DNA of 34,798 nucleotides from JBCDCE01 sp039182515 (GTDB lineage: Bacteria > Pseudomonadota > Alphaproteobacteria > Rhodobacterales > Rhodobacteraceae). The notes beneath the pieces were generated by a model that was given only the letters and a program-made list of their open reading frames with translations, did no database searches and was not told where the DNA came from. A program made the position numbers and the translations under genes. Position 1 is the stretch's first letter, and every line of letters begins with the position of its first letter. The DNA lies in assembly GCA_039182515.1 (NCBI GenBank), contig JBCDCE010000043.1, positions 1 through 34,798 on the forward strand, read 5' to 3'. Of the stretch, positions 24,285 through 33,600 are shown one piece after another.

Positions 24285-25106
24285 ATGGCGGATCCCTTAA
24301 CCTATCTTCCTTTGCTGCTCGCGATGTTGGCGCTTGGGGCTTTTGCGGGCGTTTTGGCGGGGCTTTTGGGCGTGGGCGGCGGCATTATCTTGGTGCCTGG
24401 TTTTTTCTACGCGTTTTCCACCTTGGGCTTTGACAGCCCCCAGCTCATGCAGATTTGCCTGGCGACATCATTGGCCACAATCATCGTCACTTCGCTGCGC
24501 TCGGTTCAAGGGCATGCCAAGAAAGGAACGGTGGATTGGGCTGTGTTGCGCTCTTGGGCGCCAGGTATTGCCGTGGGGGCCGTGTTGGGTGTGTTGATTG
24601 CAGCACAACTGCGCAGCCAAAGCTTGCAGGCCATCTTTGGTGTGCTGGGTATTTGTATTGGCGCTTATATGGGGTTGGGTCGCCCCCATTGGCGCTTGGC
24701 TGAAAGTATGCCCACAGGACTTAAGCGCGCCGTTGCGTCTCCAGCCGTTGGGTTTTTATCCGTGCTCATGGGCGTGGGGGGCGGCTCTTTTGGGGTGCCC
24801 TTTATGAGCCTGCACGGCAAGGCGATCCACGAAGCTGTGGCGACGGCCGCAGGCTTTGGAGCGCTCATCGCGATCCCCTCTGTGCTGGCCTTTTTGTTCG
24901 TGCCCATTGATCCGAGCGTACGACCGCCGCTGACCATTGGCGCGGTCAATCTTGTGGCCTTTGGCGTGATCATAGCCATGACACTCATCACAACACCCTG
25001 GGGCGTGAAGCTGGCGCACGCGATGAACCCCACACCGCTCAAGCGGGTCTTTGCGTTCTTTTTGACTCTGGTGGCGCTTAATATGCTGCGCACGGCGCTT
25101 TTCTAA
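24285..25106 (+). CDS. Sulfite exporter TauE/SafE family permease
   Basis: 273 residues with eight or so hydrophobic helices. Two Gly-rich repeats are diagnostic: GVLAGLLGVGGGIILVPGFF near the N-terminus and VLMGVGGGSFGVPFM in the second half. The family exports small anions or sulfonate-breakdown products (sulfite, sulfoacetate) or takes up sulfonates; the actual substrate is unknown. The stop TAA shares one base with the ATG of the next gene, so the two are coupled. Confidence 0.9.
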   Translation: MADPLTYLPLLLAMLALGAFAGVLAGLLGVGGGIILVPGFFYAFSTLGFDSPQLMQICLATSLATIIVTSLRSVQGHAKKGTVDWAVLRSWAPGIAVGAVLGVLIAAQLRSQSLQAIFGVLGICIGAYMGLGRPHWRLAESMPTGLKRAVASPAVGFLSVLMGVGGGSFGVPFMSLHGKAIHEAVATAAGFGALIAIPSVLAFLFVPIDPSVRPPLTIGAVNLVAFGVIIAMTLITTPWGVKLAHAMNPTPLKRVFAFFLTLVALNMLRTALF

Positions 25107-25894
25107 TGCGCTTTGGGGCCAACTTTGAGCGCGATGGGTTTGCGCTTTGCGCTCATGATGCAAAGATCGCCGCCTGGGCAGAAGCGGCAAATGCTGTGGC
25201 GGACGCCATCTTGGCGGATCCGGTGGAACAAAACACCTGGCTGCGCCATGGCAAAACCTGGTTTGTGGGCGTGGACAGCCTGCCCAATGAGGCAAACGGC
25301 GCTGTTAGGGGGGTGCCTTTGGCGGGCGGCGTTATTGAGGCTTTACAAGCTATTCCAGAGCTTTGGCCAAGTACCCTACACCGCGCGCAGCTCTCGGTTT
25401 GTTACCCCGGGTATCCTCTTCAAGACCCTGATGAGAGTGATGCCAACCACGGGTTTCGACGCAATCGAGACGCCGCCCATCTCGATGGGCTCTTGCTCGA
25501 AGGACCTGAGCGTCGGCGCTATCTCAAAGAGCCACATGGGGTCATTTTGGGCCTGCCACTCAATCAGATAGATCCAAAGGCGAGCCCTTTGGTGGTTTGG
25601 CGTGGCAGTCATCATATTATTGCAAAGGCTTTTCGCGCAGCTTTGGAAGGCCATGCGTCGGAGACTTGGGCTGAGATTGACGTGACAGACATCTACCAAG
25701 CCGCGCGGCGCGAGGTCTTTGAGACCTGCGAACGCGTTGAGCTGCCCGGTCAGCCAGGTGAGGCGAGCGTCTTGCACCGGCATGTGATCCACGGCGTGGC
25801 GCCTTGGGAGGAGGGTGTGCCGGGCCAAGACAGACGCATCGCCTATTTCCGCCCGCATCTGAAGGACTACGCGCAGTGGTTGGCGCTGCCTTGA
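25106..25894 (+). CDS. Putative Fe(II)/2-oxoglutarate-type dioxygenase-like protein
   Basis: 262 residues. RDAAHLDGLLLEG contains an HxD-like pair and LHRHVIHGVAPW supplies a distal His, followed by RIAYFRPH with an Arg that could bind 2-oxoglutarate. This is the order of the double-stranded beta-helix of phytanoyl-CoA-dioxygenase-like enzymes. Overall similarity is only at motif level, so the enzymatic call is tentative; the substrate is unknown. Start overlaps the TauE/SafE stop by one base (TAATG), and the gene converges on DUF1289 four bases away. Confidence 0.6.
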   Translation: MRFGANFERDGFALCAHDAKIAAWAEAANAVADAILADPVEQNTWLRHGKTWFVGVDSLPNEANGAVRGVPLAGGVIEALQAIPELWPSTLHRAQLSVCYPGYPLQDPDESDANHGFRRNRDAAHLDGLLLEGPERRRYLKEPHGVILGLPLNQIDPKASPLVVWRGSHHIIAKAFRAALEGHASETWAEIDVTDIYQAARREVFETCERVELPGQPGEASVLHRHVIHGVAPWEEGVPGQDRRIAYFRPHLKDYAQWLALP

Positions 25895-25898
25895 GCTT

Positions 25899-26129
25899 CT
25901 AGCTTTGCTTGATCCGAGCAGCCCGCCCGCCACGGCGTTTGCTTAGGAGCGACTGGCGTTCAGGCAGGGCGGCCATGATCTCGCGGCGCGCCTCTTGGGA
26001 CATGCTCGACCAAGCCCCGATCTCCTCAATCGAGCGCAAACAGCCCGTGCAGATGCGCGCGGCAGGATGGATGACGCAGACCTTTACACAAGGGCTTTCA
26101 ATCTCGTCTCGGCTCCAAACATCACTCAT
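25899..26129 (-). CDS. DUF1289 domain protein
   Basis: 76 residues. SPCVKVCVIHPAARICTGCLRSIEE has the four-Cys pattern (CxxxC ... CxGC) of DUF1289, a probable small metal-binding fold, then IGAWSSMSQEARREIMAALPER as its usual second half. The stop of ruvX is directly adjacent, so the two are translated from one message. Function unknown; family members are common next to housekeeping genes in alphaproteobacteria. Confidence 0.9.
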   Translation of the reverse strand: MSDVWSRDEIESPCVKVCVIHPAARICTGCLRSIEEIGAWSSMSQEARREIMAALPERQSLLSKRRGGRAARIKQS

Positions 26130-26600
26130 TCAAGCGGCTCCCAACACGCGCAACCGATCTAGCGCACCTTGTAGAATATACCCAGCCGCGACGTGATCAA
26201 TCACCTCTGCGCGACGTCTTCTAGACGTATCCGCCTCCAAAAGCGCGCGTTCTGCAGCGACGGTGCTCAATCGTTCATCCCAAAAGACCAAAGGCAGAGC
26301 GTGGCGCGCTGTGAAATTCCGTGCAAAAGCGCGGGTCGATTGGCACCTGGGGCCTTCGGAGCCGTCCATATTGCGGGGCAAGCCAAGCACCAGGCCTTGC
26401 GCGCCATACTCCGTGATCAAAGCGCTGAGCCGGTCTGCGTCGAGCCCAAATTTCTTCCGTTTGATCGTCTCACGCGGCGTTGCAACTTGGCGCAACCCAT
26501 CCGAGAGCGCCACGCCGATGGTCACCGTGCCAAGATCCAGCCCAATAAGAGCGCCTGACGGGCAGGCATCGCGGAAAGCGTCCATTTCTTCGTATATCAT
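26130..26600 (-). CDS. ruvX: Putative pre-16S rRNA nuclease / Holliday junction resolvase-like RuvX (YqgF)
   Basis: 156 residues, RNase H-like fold. LIGLDLGTVTIGVALSD supplies the first catalytic Asp (D22). VLGLPRNMDGSEGPR is the conserved loop, with the catalytic Glu in FWDERLSTVAAERAL. The C-terminal DHVAAGYILQGALDRL supplies the last Asp. It trims the 16S rRNA 5' end, or resolves junctions, in the cytoplasm. It is followed directly by DUF1289 and preceded, after 10 bases, by ccmI. Confidence 0.93.
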   Translation of the reverse strand: MIYEEMDAFRDACPSGALIGLDLGTVTIGVALSDGLRQVATPRETIKRKKFGLDADRLSALITEYGAQGLVLGLPRNMDGSEGPRCQSTRAFARNFTARHALPLVFWDERLSTVAAERALLEADTSRRRRAEVIDHVAAGYILQGALDRLRVLGAA

Positions 26601-26610
26601 GCGCTGGCCA

Positions 26611-27840
26611 TCACTCTCTCAAGCCAAGCCTATCAGCCACGGCTGTAATTTGCGCCAAGCCTTCGGCATCCTGGGCAAAGCGGCCTTTGGCTTCCTCAAA
26701 AATGGCTTTGGCAGAGTCCAAGTTGCCCAAAACGCCGTAAGCATTGATCAGCCGTGCCCAATCAGAGGCGGTGCCGCCTTCTGTCGCCAGTCGGTCGTTG
26801 AGGCCTTCGACCATGCTCTGGATCATCGCCATGCGGTCTTCCGGGCTCATGTCTTGGGCGGCTTCAATGTCGGCTTGCGAAGGACCAGGCGCTTGGGCAA
26901 GCGGTGGCAACTCATAGCGCACAGCGCCCGCGCGTTGAGCTGTCTGCATGATCTGAGCGCGAATGGGTTCGACCCAAGGGTCCTCTGCTTGGCTTTCACT
27001 CAAAATCTTGCGCCAGATGCCGAAGGCCAGATCAGGCCGCCCGGTTTGATTGAACATCAAGCCAGAGTAATACCCAGCGAGTTGATTGTTTGGATCCAGC
27101 GCAATCACTTGCCCCAAGACCCGCTCTGCTTGGGGAGACACATATCCGCCTGTGGCCAAAATCAAATAATCGGCCAAAACGATGTGGTCTTCCACGGTGG
27201 CCTCAGTGCCGCGAAGTGCTATGAGCCGTTCTTGCGCGTCCGCGGCATTCGAAAAATTCCCCAACCTCGCTTCCGAGCGGGCCAGAAGGACATGGCCGCG
27301 CAGATCATTTGGTCGCTCGGCCACAGCCGCGCGCAACCGCTCAACAAGCGCCAAATATTCGGGCGCTGTGCTCACAGGCGGTGCGATGCCCTGGGCCTGC
27401 GCCTGAAGTTCGGCTTGCGTTTGATCTGGTCGCGTGCGCCGCGCCTCTTCTGCGGCCTCGACGCGTGCCTGGTGGGGCAGGTCAGGGTAGGCGGACGCGC
27501 CAAGCCAAGCATAAAGCCCAAAGGCGCAGAGGCTCACAGCTAACCCAGAAAAAAGCGCCATTGGCCAATGTTTTGTTTGCTTTTGTATTTCCGAGCCAGA
27601 GGTTGAGCGCGCATCTGCGGCCAACAAGCGCCGCGACACTTCCACACGCACGGTTTCGGCATCTTCCGCGTTTAATATGCCGCGCGCGGCATCCCGGTCG
27701 ATCTCTTCAAGCTGGGCTTTGTACACGGCCACATCTGAGGCCACCGCGCTTTGCGCTGTCTTCGACGCGCCCCGCCAAAGGCTCAACGCCAGCAGAGCCA
27801 CAACCAGGGCAGTCATCGCAAGAATGAGGATCCAGAACAC
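26611..27840 (-). CDS. ccmI: c-type cytochrome biogenesis protein CcmI
   Basis: 409 residues from the GTG at 27840, which follows a strong AAAGGAG site; a further 61 residues to 28023 look non-coding and are rejected. VFWILILAMTALVVALLAL is the first membrane helix, followed by the CcmI region with YKAQLEEIDRDAARGILNAEDAE and VEVSRRLL. A second helix lies near 95-115 (ALFSGLAVSLCAFGLYAWLG). A long TPR-like periplasmic domain follows, the apocytochrome c-binding part of the heme-ligation complex. No other ccm genes are in view. Confidence 0.92.
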   Translation of the reverse strand: MFWILILAMTALVVALLALSLWRGASKTAQSAVASDVAVYKAQLEEIDRDAARGILNAEDAETVRVEVSRRLLAADARSTSGSEIQKQTKHWPMALFSGLAVSLCAFGLYAWLGASAYPDLPHQARVEAAEEARRTRPDQTQAELQAQAQGIAPPVSTAPEYLALVERLRAAVAERPNDLRGHVLLARSEARLGNFSNAADAQERLIALRGTEATVEDHIVLADYLILATGGYVSPQAERVLGQVIALDPNNQLAGYYSGLMFNQTGRPDLAFGIWRKILSESQAEDPWVEPIRAQIMQTAQRAGAVRYELPPLAQAPGPSQADIEAAQDMSPEDRMAMIQSMVEGLNDRLATEGGTASDWARLINAYGVLGNLDSAKAIFEEAKGRFAQDAEGLAQITAVADRLGLRE

Positions 27841-28052
27841 GGCTTTTCGCTCCTTTGATCGCTCCCATATAGGCTCTGATGCGCGCGCAACACCCCCGCG
27901 CGAGAAGATATGTCGCAGATGGATGTATTGTGCCGCCAATGCGCGCGGCCCTAACCTTGCTTCTGACCAAAACCAAAGCTGACGGATTACGCGAGCGCGC
28001 GTGCTCCAGATCCGCACTGACAAACCGTTAACCAGCCCCCGCGAGAGGTGAG

Positions 28053-29297
28053 ATGAAACGCTACTCTGCTTTTGCCATCGCCCGAGAGGCCTTTCGCAAC
28101 CACACTGGCTGGGAACGCGCCTGGGCCAAGGCTTCGCCTAAGACGTCCTATGAAGCGATCATCATCGGGGCAGGCGGGCATGGCCTCGCCACGGCCTACT
28201 ACCTTGGCAAAAACCACGGCATCACCAATGTTGCCATCTTGGAAAAAGGCTGGCTGGGCGGCGGCAACACGGGGCGCAACACCACGATCATTCGCTCGAA
28301 TTATCTCCAAGATCCCTCCGCTGCGATCTATGAAAAGGCCCGCTCGCTCTATGAGAACCTGAGCCAGGACCTGAACTACAACATCATGTTCAGCCCTCGC
28401 GGCGTGATGATGCTGGCGCAAACCCAAGCAGAGATCCGCGGCTACCAGCGCACGGCTTATGCCAACAAGCTGCAAGGTGTGAAAACCGAATGGATTGGGC
28501 CTAAGCGCGTCAAAGAGCTGTGCCCGATCATGAACATCAAAGGGCCGCGCTATCCCGTTCTAGGCGCGCTCTGGCAAGACCGTGCAGGCACAGCGCGGCA
28601 CGACGCAGTGGCTTGGGGTTATGCGCGCGCCTGCTCCGACATGGGCATGGACATCATCCAACAGTGCGAAGTTACTGCCATTCGCCGCGATGGCGGCAAG
28701 GTTGTCGGTGTCGATACCACCCAAGGCAGCATCGATTGCCAAAAACTCGGTATTGTTGTGGCGGGCCATTCCGGCGTGCTGGCTGATATGGCAGGCTTCC
28801 GTCTGCCTGTGGAAAGCGTGCCGCTTCAAGCCTTGGTCTCTGAGCCGATAAAGCCTTGCATGGATGTGGTTGTCATGGCTAACACGGTGCATGGCTACAT
28901 GAGCCAATCTGACAAGGGCGAAATGGTCATCGGCGGCGGCACAGATGGCTACAATGCCTACACCCAACGCGGCTCCTTCCAGCACATTGAAGAAACCGTG
29001 CGCGCGCTTGTCGAAACTTTTCCCATGATCTCGCGGCTCAAAATGCTGCGCCAATGGGGCGGCATCGTGGATGTCACAGGCGACCGCTCGCCGATCCTAT
29101 CGAAAACCCCTGTAGAGGGCGTTTTCCTCAACTGCGGCTGGGGCACAGGCGGCTTTAAAGCCATCCCAGGCTCCGGCTGGGGCTTTGCGGAACTTATGGC
29201 CACAGGCCACTCCGGCCTCACAGCCGAGTTTGGCCTCGACCGCTTCCGCCAAGGCCGCTTCATCGACGAAAGTGTCGCAGCAGGGGTGGCTCATTGA
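28053..29297 (+). CDS. soxB: Sarcosine oxidase subunit beta
   Basis: 414 residues, the FAD/FMN-binding catalytic subunit of heterotetrameric sarcosine oxidase, which demethylates sarcosine to glycine and yields H2O2. The FAD Rossmann motif IIIGAGGHGLATAYYLG is near residue 40, and LGGGNTGRNTTIIRSNY follows, as in family members. His183 in RHDAVAWGYA is a candidate for the covalent FMN link described in this family. The C-terminal NCGWGTGGFKAIPGSG is a usual late motif. GAGAGGTGAG precedes the ATG. It is separated from soxD by about 1 kb of small ORFs, an unusual break. Confidence 0.94.
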   Translation: MKRYSAFAIAREAFRNHTGWERAWAKASPKTSYEAIIIGAGGHGLATAYYLGKNHGITNVAILEKGWLGGGNTGRNTTIIRSNYLQDPSAAIYEKARSLYENLSQDLNYNIMFSPRGVMMLAQTQAEIRGYQRTAYANKLQGVKTEWIGPKRVKELCPIMNIKGPRYPVLGALWQDRAGTARHDAVAWGYARACSDMGMDIIQQCEVTAIRRDGGKVVGVDTTQGSIDCQKLGIVVAGHSGVLADMAGFRLPVESVPLQALVSEPIKPCMDVVVMANTVHGYMSQSDKGEMVIGGGTDGYNAYTQRGSFQHIEETVRALVETFPMISRLKMLRQWGGIVDVTGDRSPILSKTPVEGVFLNCGWGTGGFKAIPGSGWGFAELMATGHSGLTAEFGLDRFRQGRFIDESVAAGVAH

Positions 29298-29566
29298 TCG
29301 TGCCATTGTTCTTCGTCTTCCCCGGTCCCGAAGCGCTCGCCTTCGAGCTCTCCTTTGCGTTGGAGCAGCTTGCTTTTGGCCGTATTGCAATCGCGGAAGA
29401 CTTCGCGGTGATGTACCTCATCCTTCTCTGCCTGTATGCGTATTGCAATACTTTCCGTCCAGTTGCGTTCTGCCGCCCTATGCAAGGGCTCAAGTTGCTT
29501 AAGAGCGACCTGAGTTTCAATAAGATCAAAGTCGATATGTTGAAGATAGTTTGTAAGTTTCTTCAT
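29291..29566 (-). CDS. Hypothetical protein, antisense in the sox gap
   Basis: 91 residues, highly charged and helical (LIETQVALKQLEPLHRAAER, then SIAIRIQAEKDEVHHREVF), likely a short coiled coil; no signal or membrane helix. The ATG is preceded by CCAAGAAACAT, a poor ribosome site. It overlaps the soxB 3' end by seven bases in the opposite direction. No family is recognised. It may be a real small gene brought in with the insertion that separates soxB and soxD. Confidence 0.45.
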   Translation of the reverse strand: MKKLTNYLQHIDFDLIETQVALKQLEPLHRAAERNWTESIAIRIQAEKDEVHHREVFRDCNTAKSKLLQRKGELEGERFGTGEDEEQWHDQ

Positions 29567-29708
29567 ATGTTTCTTGGCACCTGTTTTTTTGTTCGCAATT
29601 TCTGCATCGTCCAGTGGATAATTACCAAACGAGCCCTGGACTACGCAAATTGTATGTTTGTGTGGATAACCTCAAATAACTTGCTTAAGCGCGATAATGT
29701 GCCAAATG

Positions 29709-29737
29709 TTGACAATCGGGCGCTCCAGGCCTCTACA
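29709..29737 (+). promoter_or_regulatory. Candidate sigma-70-type promoter
   Basis: TTGACA (29709-29714), a perfect -35 box, is followed after 17 bases by TCTACA (29732-29737), a weak -10. It lies in the AT-rich stretch 29567-29883 upstream of the 55-residue ORF. No other gene is seen in that stretch on either strand. Confidence 0.4.
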
Positions 29738-29883
29738 TTTAGTTTCAAGAATTACATGAACTTTAGGCTGTCGACTTTATCCCAAAACAGTTCATTGACT
29801 TATTCACACGATAACTCTTTGCGTTTGGAGTTGTTGAAAGGCGATCAAAGCAAGCTATTTCCTTTCCAAAGAGGAGTGGTGCC

Positions 29884-30051
29884 ATGCAATCGGTTAGCAA
29901 CAAATTCGCCAAGAACATCCCGGGGCTCGCGGCTTTTGTCGCAGGGGCTGCAGGCACAGCCATGCTCACAATGTTTCTTATGGTCCTCTATACGGGTGAA
30001 GGTTTGGGGCGCAACCAAGCACCTGTTGAGCCTATTTACACCGACTTCTAA
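29884..30051 (+). CDS. Small single-membrane-helix protein
   Basis: 55 residues, too short for usual gene lists: MQSVSNKFAKNIPGLAAF begins it, with a hydrophobic helix at about 13-36 (AGAAGTAMLTMFLMVLYTG) and a polar tail ending VEPIYTDF. A strong GAGGAG (29871-29876) lies seven bases before the ATG, and a candidate promoter is further upstream. Its good ribosome site and clean amphipathic design favour a true gene. The family is not recognised. It converges on the next small gene within the soxB-soxD gap. Confidence 0.6.
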   Translation: MQSVSNKFAKNIPGLAAFVAGAAGTAMLTMFLMVLYTGEGLGRNQAPVEPIYTDF

Positions 30052-30055
30052 ATCT

Positions 30056-30283
30056 TTAGAGCCCGCCGTCGTCCGACAATCCGCTGCGCATGCTCGATTG
30101 ATGCGCGCCGTCATTAGCCTGTTCAGCAGCGATTTTGCTCTGCACGCTTGTCTTGTCGAGGTTAAAGTCGTGCGCCAGCAGCGCGCGCCCTTTGCGCCAC
30201 TCATAGAGGGCTATGCCACAGCCCAAAATAAAAACGGCCACCAAGGCCCAAGTTACAAATCCCATAGCCAATTTATAGCACAT
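30056..30283 (-). CDS. Hypothetical membrane-anchored protein
   Basis: 75 residues from ATG 30283 (GAAGGGG just upstream), or 69 from ATG 30265. One N-terminal membrane helix (GFVTWALVAVFILGCGIALY) is followed by WRKGRALLAHDFNLDKTSVQ and a polar tail. It lies antisense, 32 bases before soxD. No family is recognised. With the two preceding ORFs it makes a small-gene island of mixed orientation in the middle of the sox operon. Confidence 0.5.
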   Translation of the reverse strand: MCYKLAMGFVTWALVAVFILGCGIALYEWRKGRALLAHDFNLDKTSVQSKIAAEQANDGAHQSSMRSGLSDDGGL

Positions 30284-30315
30284 CCCCTTCGCCTTTCCAA
30301 ACCGGGAGCTTCGCG

Positions 30316-30645
30316 ATGCTGGTCCTGACCTGTCCTTATTGCGGCCAAGCGGCCGAAGAAACGGAACTCACAGCAGGCGGCGAAGCGCATCTCACGCGCT
30401 ACGGCCCAGGCTCGTCAGACGAGGAGTTTGAGGGCTATATGTTCGCCCGCGAAAACCCCAAGGGTGTGCATTTTGAGCGTTGGCGCCACACATACGGCTG
30501 CGGAAAGTGGTTTCACGCCGCCCGCTGCACGGCCACGCTAGAAGTGTTCGGCACATATCCCGCCCAAACCACCGAACCACCTCAAGAGATCAAAGATAAG
30601 ATCTCCGCAAAGCGTCCCGGTTGGACCTGGAGACAGTTCCCATGA
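30316..30645 (+). CDS. soxD: Sarcosine oxidase subunit delta
   Basis: 109 residues, usual for the small delta subunit. LTCPYCGQAAEETELTAGGE at the N-terminus and HTYGCGKWFHAARC provide the Cys/His set that binds structural Zn. The ending RPGWTWRQFP is close to the family end. It stabilises the alpha-beta complex. A 40-base gap, with the CTTTTTCTTGG-type repeat, separates it from soxA. Confidence 0.93.
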   Translation: MLVLTCPYCGQAAEETELTAGGEAHLTRYGPGSSDEEFEGYMFARENPKGVHFERWRHTYGCGKWFHAARCTATLEVFGTYPAQTTEPPQEIKDKISAKRPGWTWRQFP

Positions 30646-30647
30646 TC

Positions 30648-30670
30648 CTTTTTCTTGGTAAAAATACTCC
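30648..30670 (+). repeat. Intergenic repeat after soxD, copy 1
   Basis: CTTTTTCTTGG followed by TAAAAATACTCC begins three bases after the soxD stop. It is nearly the same as the sequence directly after the soxG stop (34212-34235). Downstream bases CACCGGAGG overlap the soxA ribosome site and can fold back on the repeat's CTCC. Confidence 0.6.
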
Positions 30671-30685
30671 CACCGGAGGCGTAAA

Positions 30686-33600
30686 ATGAGCACCCGTCTC
30701 GCCACTTTGGGCCGTTTGATCGACAGAACCCAACGCCGCAAATTTCTCTTCAACGGCAAAGCCATGCAGGGCTACGAAGGCGATACACTCGCCTCAGCCC
30801 TTCTGGCCAATGACCAAATGCTCATGGGGCGCTCGTTCAAATACCACCGCCCCCGGGGTGTTGTGGCCTCAGGGGCCGAAGAGCCCAATGCCCTGATGAA
30901 CCTCGGGACGGGTGACCGCTTTGAGCCCAACGCGCGCGCCACAACCACACCGCTCTTTGAGGGTCTTTGCGCCCGCAGCCAAAACCACTGGCCAAGCTTG
31001 GAGTATGACATCGGTTGGATGAACAACCTGCTGAGTAAATTCCTGCCTGCAGGGTTTTACTATAAAATGTTCATCCATCCGCGCCCCCTTTGGAAACACG
31101 TCTACGAACCCTTCATTCGCCAATCTGCCGGTCTCGGCCAAGCACCCACACGCAAAGACCCCGACCTCTACGAGCACATGCATGCCCATTGCGATCTGTT
31201 GATCGTCGGCGGTGGTGTCGCGGGCCTCATGGCCGCGAAAACCGCGCAGGCTGCCGGTCTCGACGTTATTTTGTGTGAACAGGCTGAGCACTGGGGTGGT
31301 CGAGCTGTTGTTGATGGCCCTAAAATCGACGGTCAAGCGGCGGAGGACTGGGTGGGTGCCACGCTGCAAGAGCTTGAATCTGCGAGCAATGTCACCGTTC
31401 TGCCTCGCACTATGGGCGCAGGCATTTATGACCACGGCTTTGCCCTTCTTTATGAGCGCTTAACAGATCACTTGGGCCCCGTGGAGACACCGCGCCACCG
31501 GCTTTGGAAGGTCCGCGCGGGCCATATCCTCACCGCCACAGGCGCAATAGAGCGGCCTTTGAGCTTTGCAGGCAACGACATTCCCGGCGTCATGTTGGCG
31601 GCTGCGGTACGCGATTATGCCGTGAACTACGGGGTGTCCTGTGGAGATCGCACAGTTGTTGTGACCAACAATGACGACGCCTACCGCACCGCTATCGCGC
31701 TTAAAGAAGCGGGACTGAACGTCCCTGCAATCATTGACGCGCGCCCGCAAGCCGAAGGGCCTCTGCCGGATATGGCCCGCGGGCTCGACATTGAGATCCT
31801 CACTGGCAAAGCCATCGCCAAAGTCAAAGGCGGCGCACGCGTAAAATCGGTCGCAATCTGCGACCAAGCCGGCGAAGGCACGGTTCTCGAAGAAATCGCT
31901 TGCGATGCTGTGGCGATGTCTGGCGGCTGGTCGCCTGTGGTGCACCTTTGGTCCCATTGTGGTGGCAAGCTGACCTGGGACGAGGCAGCCGCCGCATTCC
32001 GGCCCGACAGTACATGTCCCCCGCTGGGCGCGGATGGCACGGGGTTTGTGAGCGTTGCGGGCGCTGCGGATGGCATGCAAAGCACATCAGAAGTGCTCGC
32101 AAACGCTGAACAAAAAGTCTTGGCGCTTGTTGAGAAAATCTCTGGCAGTGCTCCGAAAACAAGCCTGCCCGCCGTGCAGGAACCCGGTCAAGAACCGCTC
32201 AGCCCCGTCTGGCTCATGCCGCAAGGTGCCAAACCTGCGCTCAGGGCAAAGTCCTGGCTGGACTACCAAAATGACGTAAAGGTTTCCGACGTACAACTTG
32301 CCGCTCAAGAGGGCTTTGAAAGCGTTGAACACACCAAACGCTATACAACTCTCGGCATGGCGACCGACCAAGGTAAGCTCAGCAATATCAATGGTCTGGC
32401 CACGCTTTCTAACGCATTGGGGAGCTCTATTCCCGACGTCGGCACCACAACCTTTCGGCCTCCCTATACGCCCATATCCATGGGAGCGATTGCCGGAGAG
32501 GCCAAAAATGCGTTGTTTCAGCCTATTCGCAAAACACCCATGCACGCCTGGCATGAAGAGCAAAACGCTTACTTTGAGCCCGTTGGACAGTGGCGCAGGC
32601 CCTATTGCTACCCGCGTGGCTCTGAAAGCCACGACGACGCTGTGCACCGCGAGGTTACAAACACGCGCGCAAACCTTGGACTCTTAGACGCCTCCACGCT
32701 GGGCAAGATCCTCGTGAAAGGTCCAGATGCAGGCAAATTCCTCGACATGATCTACACCAACATGATGTCGACCCTCAAAGAGGGCCGGTGCCGCTATGGT
32801 CTGATGTGCTCTGAGAACGGATTTTTGAGCGATGATGGCGTGGTGGCGCGCGTGGGCGAGGACGAATGGCTCTGCCATACCACTTCCGGCGGCGCAGACC
32901 GGATCCATGCGCATATGGAAGAATGGCTGCAAACCGAATGGTGGGACTGGAAAGTCTACGTAGTTAACCTCACGGAGCAATACGGACAGATCGCGGTCGT
33001 TGGCCCCAATGCACGCAAGGTGCTCGAAGATCTGGGCGGTATGGACGTCTCCAAAGAGGCGCTGCCGTTTATGGGCTGGTCGGATGGGACCCTGGCGGGC
33101 ATCCCTTTGCGCATCTACCGCATCAGCTTCTCTGGTGAGCTCAGCTATGAAATCGCTGTGCCTGCAGGCCAAGCGCGCGCGCTTTGGGATAAGCTTCTTG
33201 AGGCCGGCGCGAAATACGATGTGATGGCTTACGGCACAGAAGCGCTGCACATCATGCGGGCCGAGAAGGGCTTCATCATGATTGGCGATGAAACGGACGG
33301 TACGGTCATTCCTCAGGATTTGGGCCTGCATTGGGCGATCTCGAAAAAGAAAGAGGACTTCATTGGCAAGCGCGCGCAAGAACGCAGCCATATGACGGAT
33401 CCAGAGCGCTGGCAGCTTGTCGGTTTAGAGACGCTTGACAGCTCCGTGCTGCCAGATGGGGCTTATGCTGTGGCAGAGGGCAAAAATGAAAACGGACAGC
33501 GCAACACCCAAGGCCGCGTGACCTCCACTTATATGTCGCCAACCTTGGGTAAAGGCATTGCGATGGGGCTCATCAAACATGGGCCTGATCGCATGGACGA

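Noticed and set aside
26263..27543. 426-codon plus-strand frame
   Set aside because: Antisense to ruvX and ccmI, both with clear motifs; no ribosome site and no recognisable domain.
29294..30328. 344-codon plus-strand frame through the soxB-soxD gap
   Set aside because: It runs across the antisense ORFs and the small membrane-peptide gene in another frame, has an unlikely mix of residues and starts within the soxB stop.
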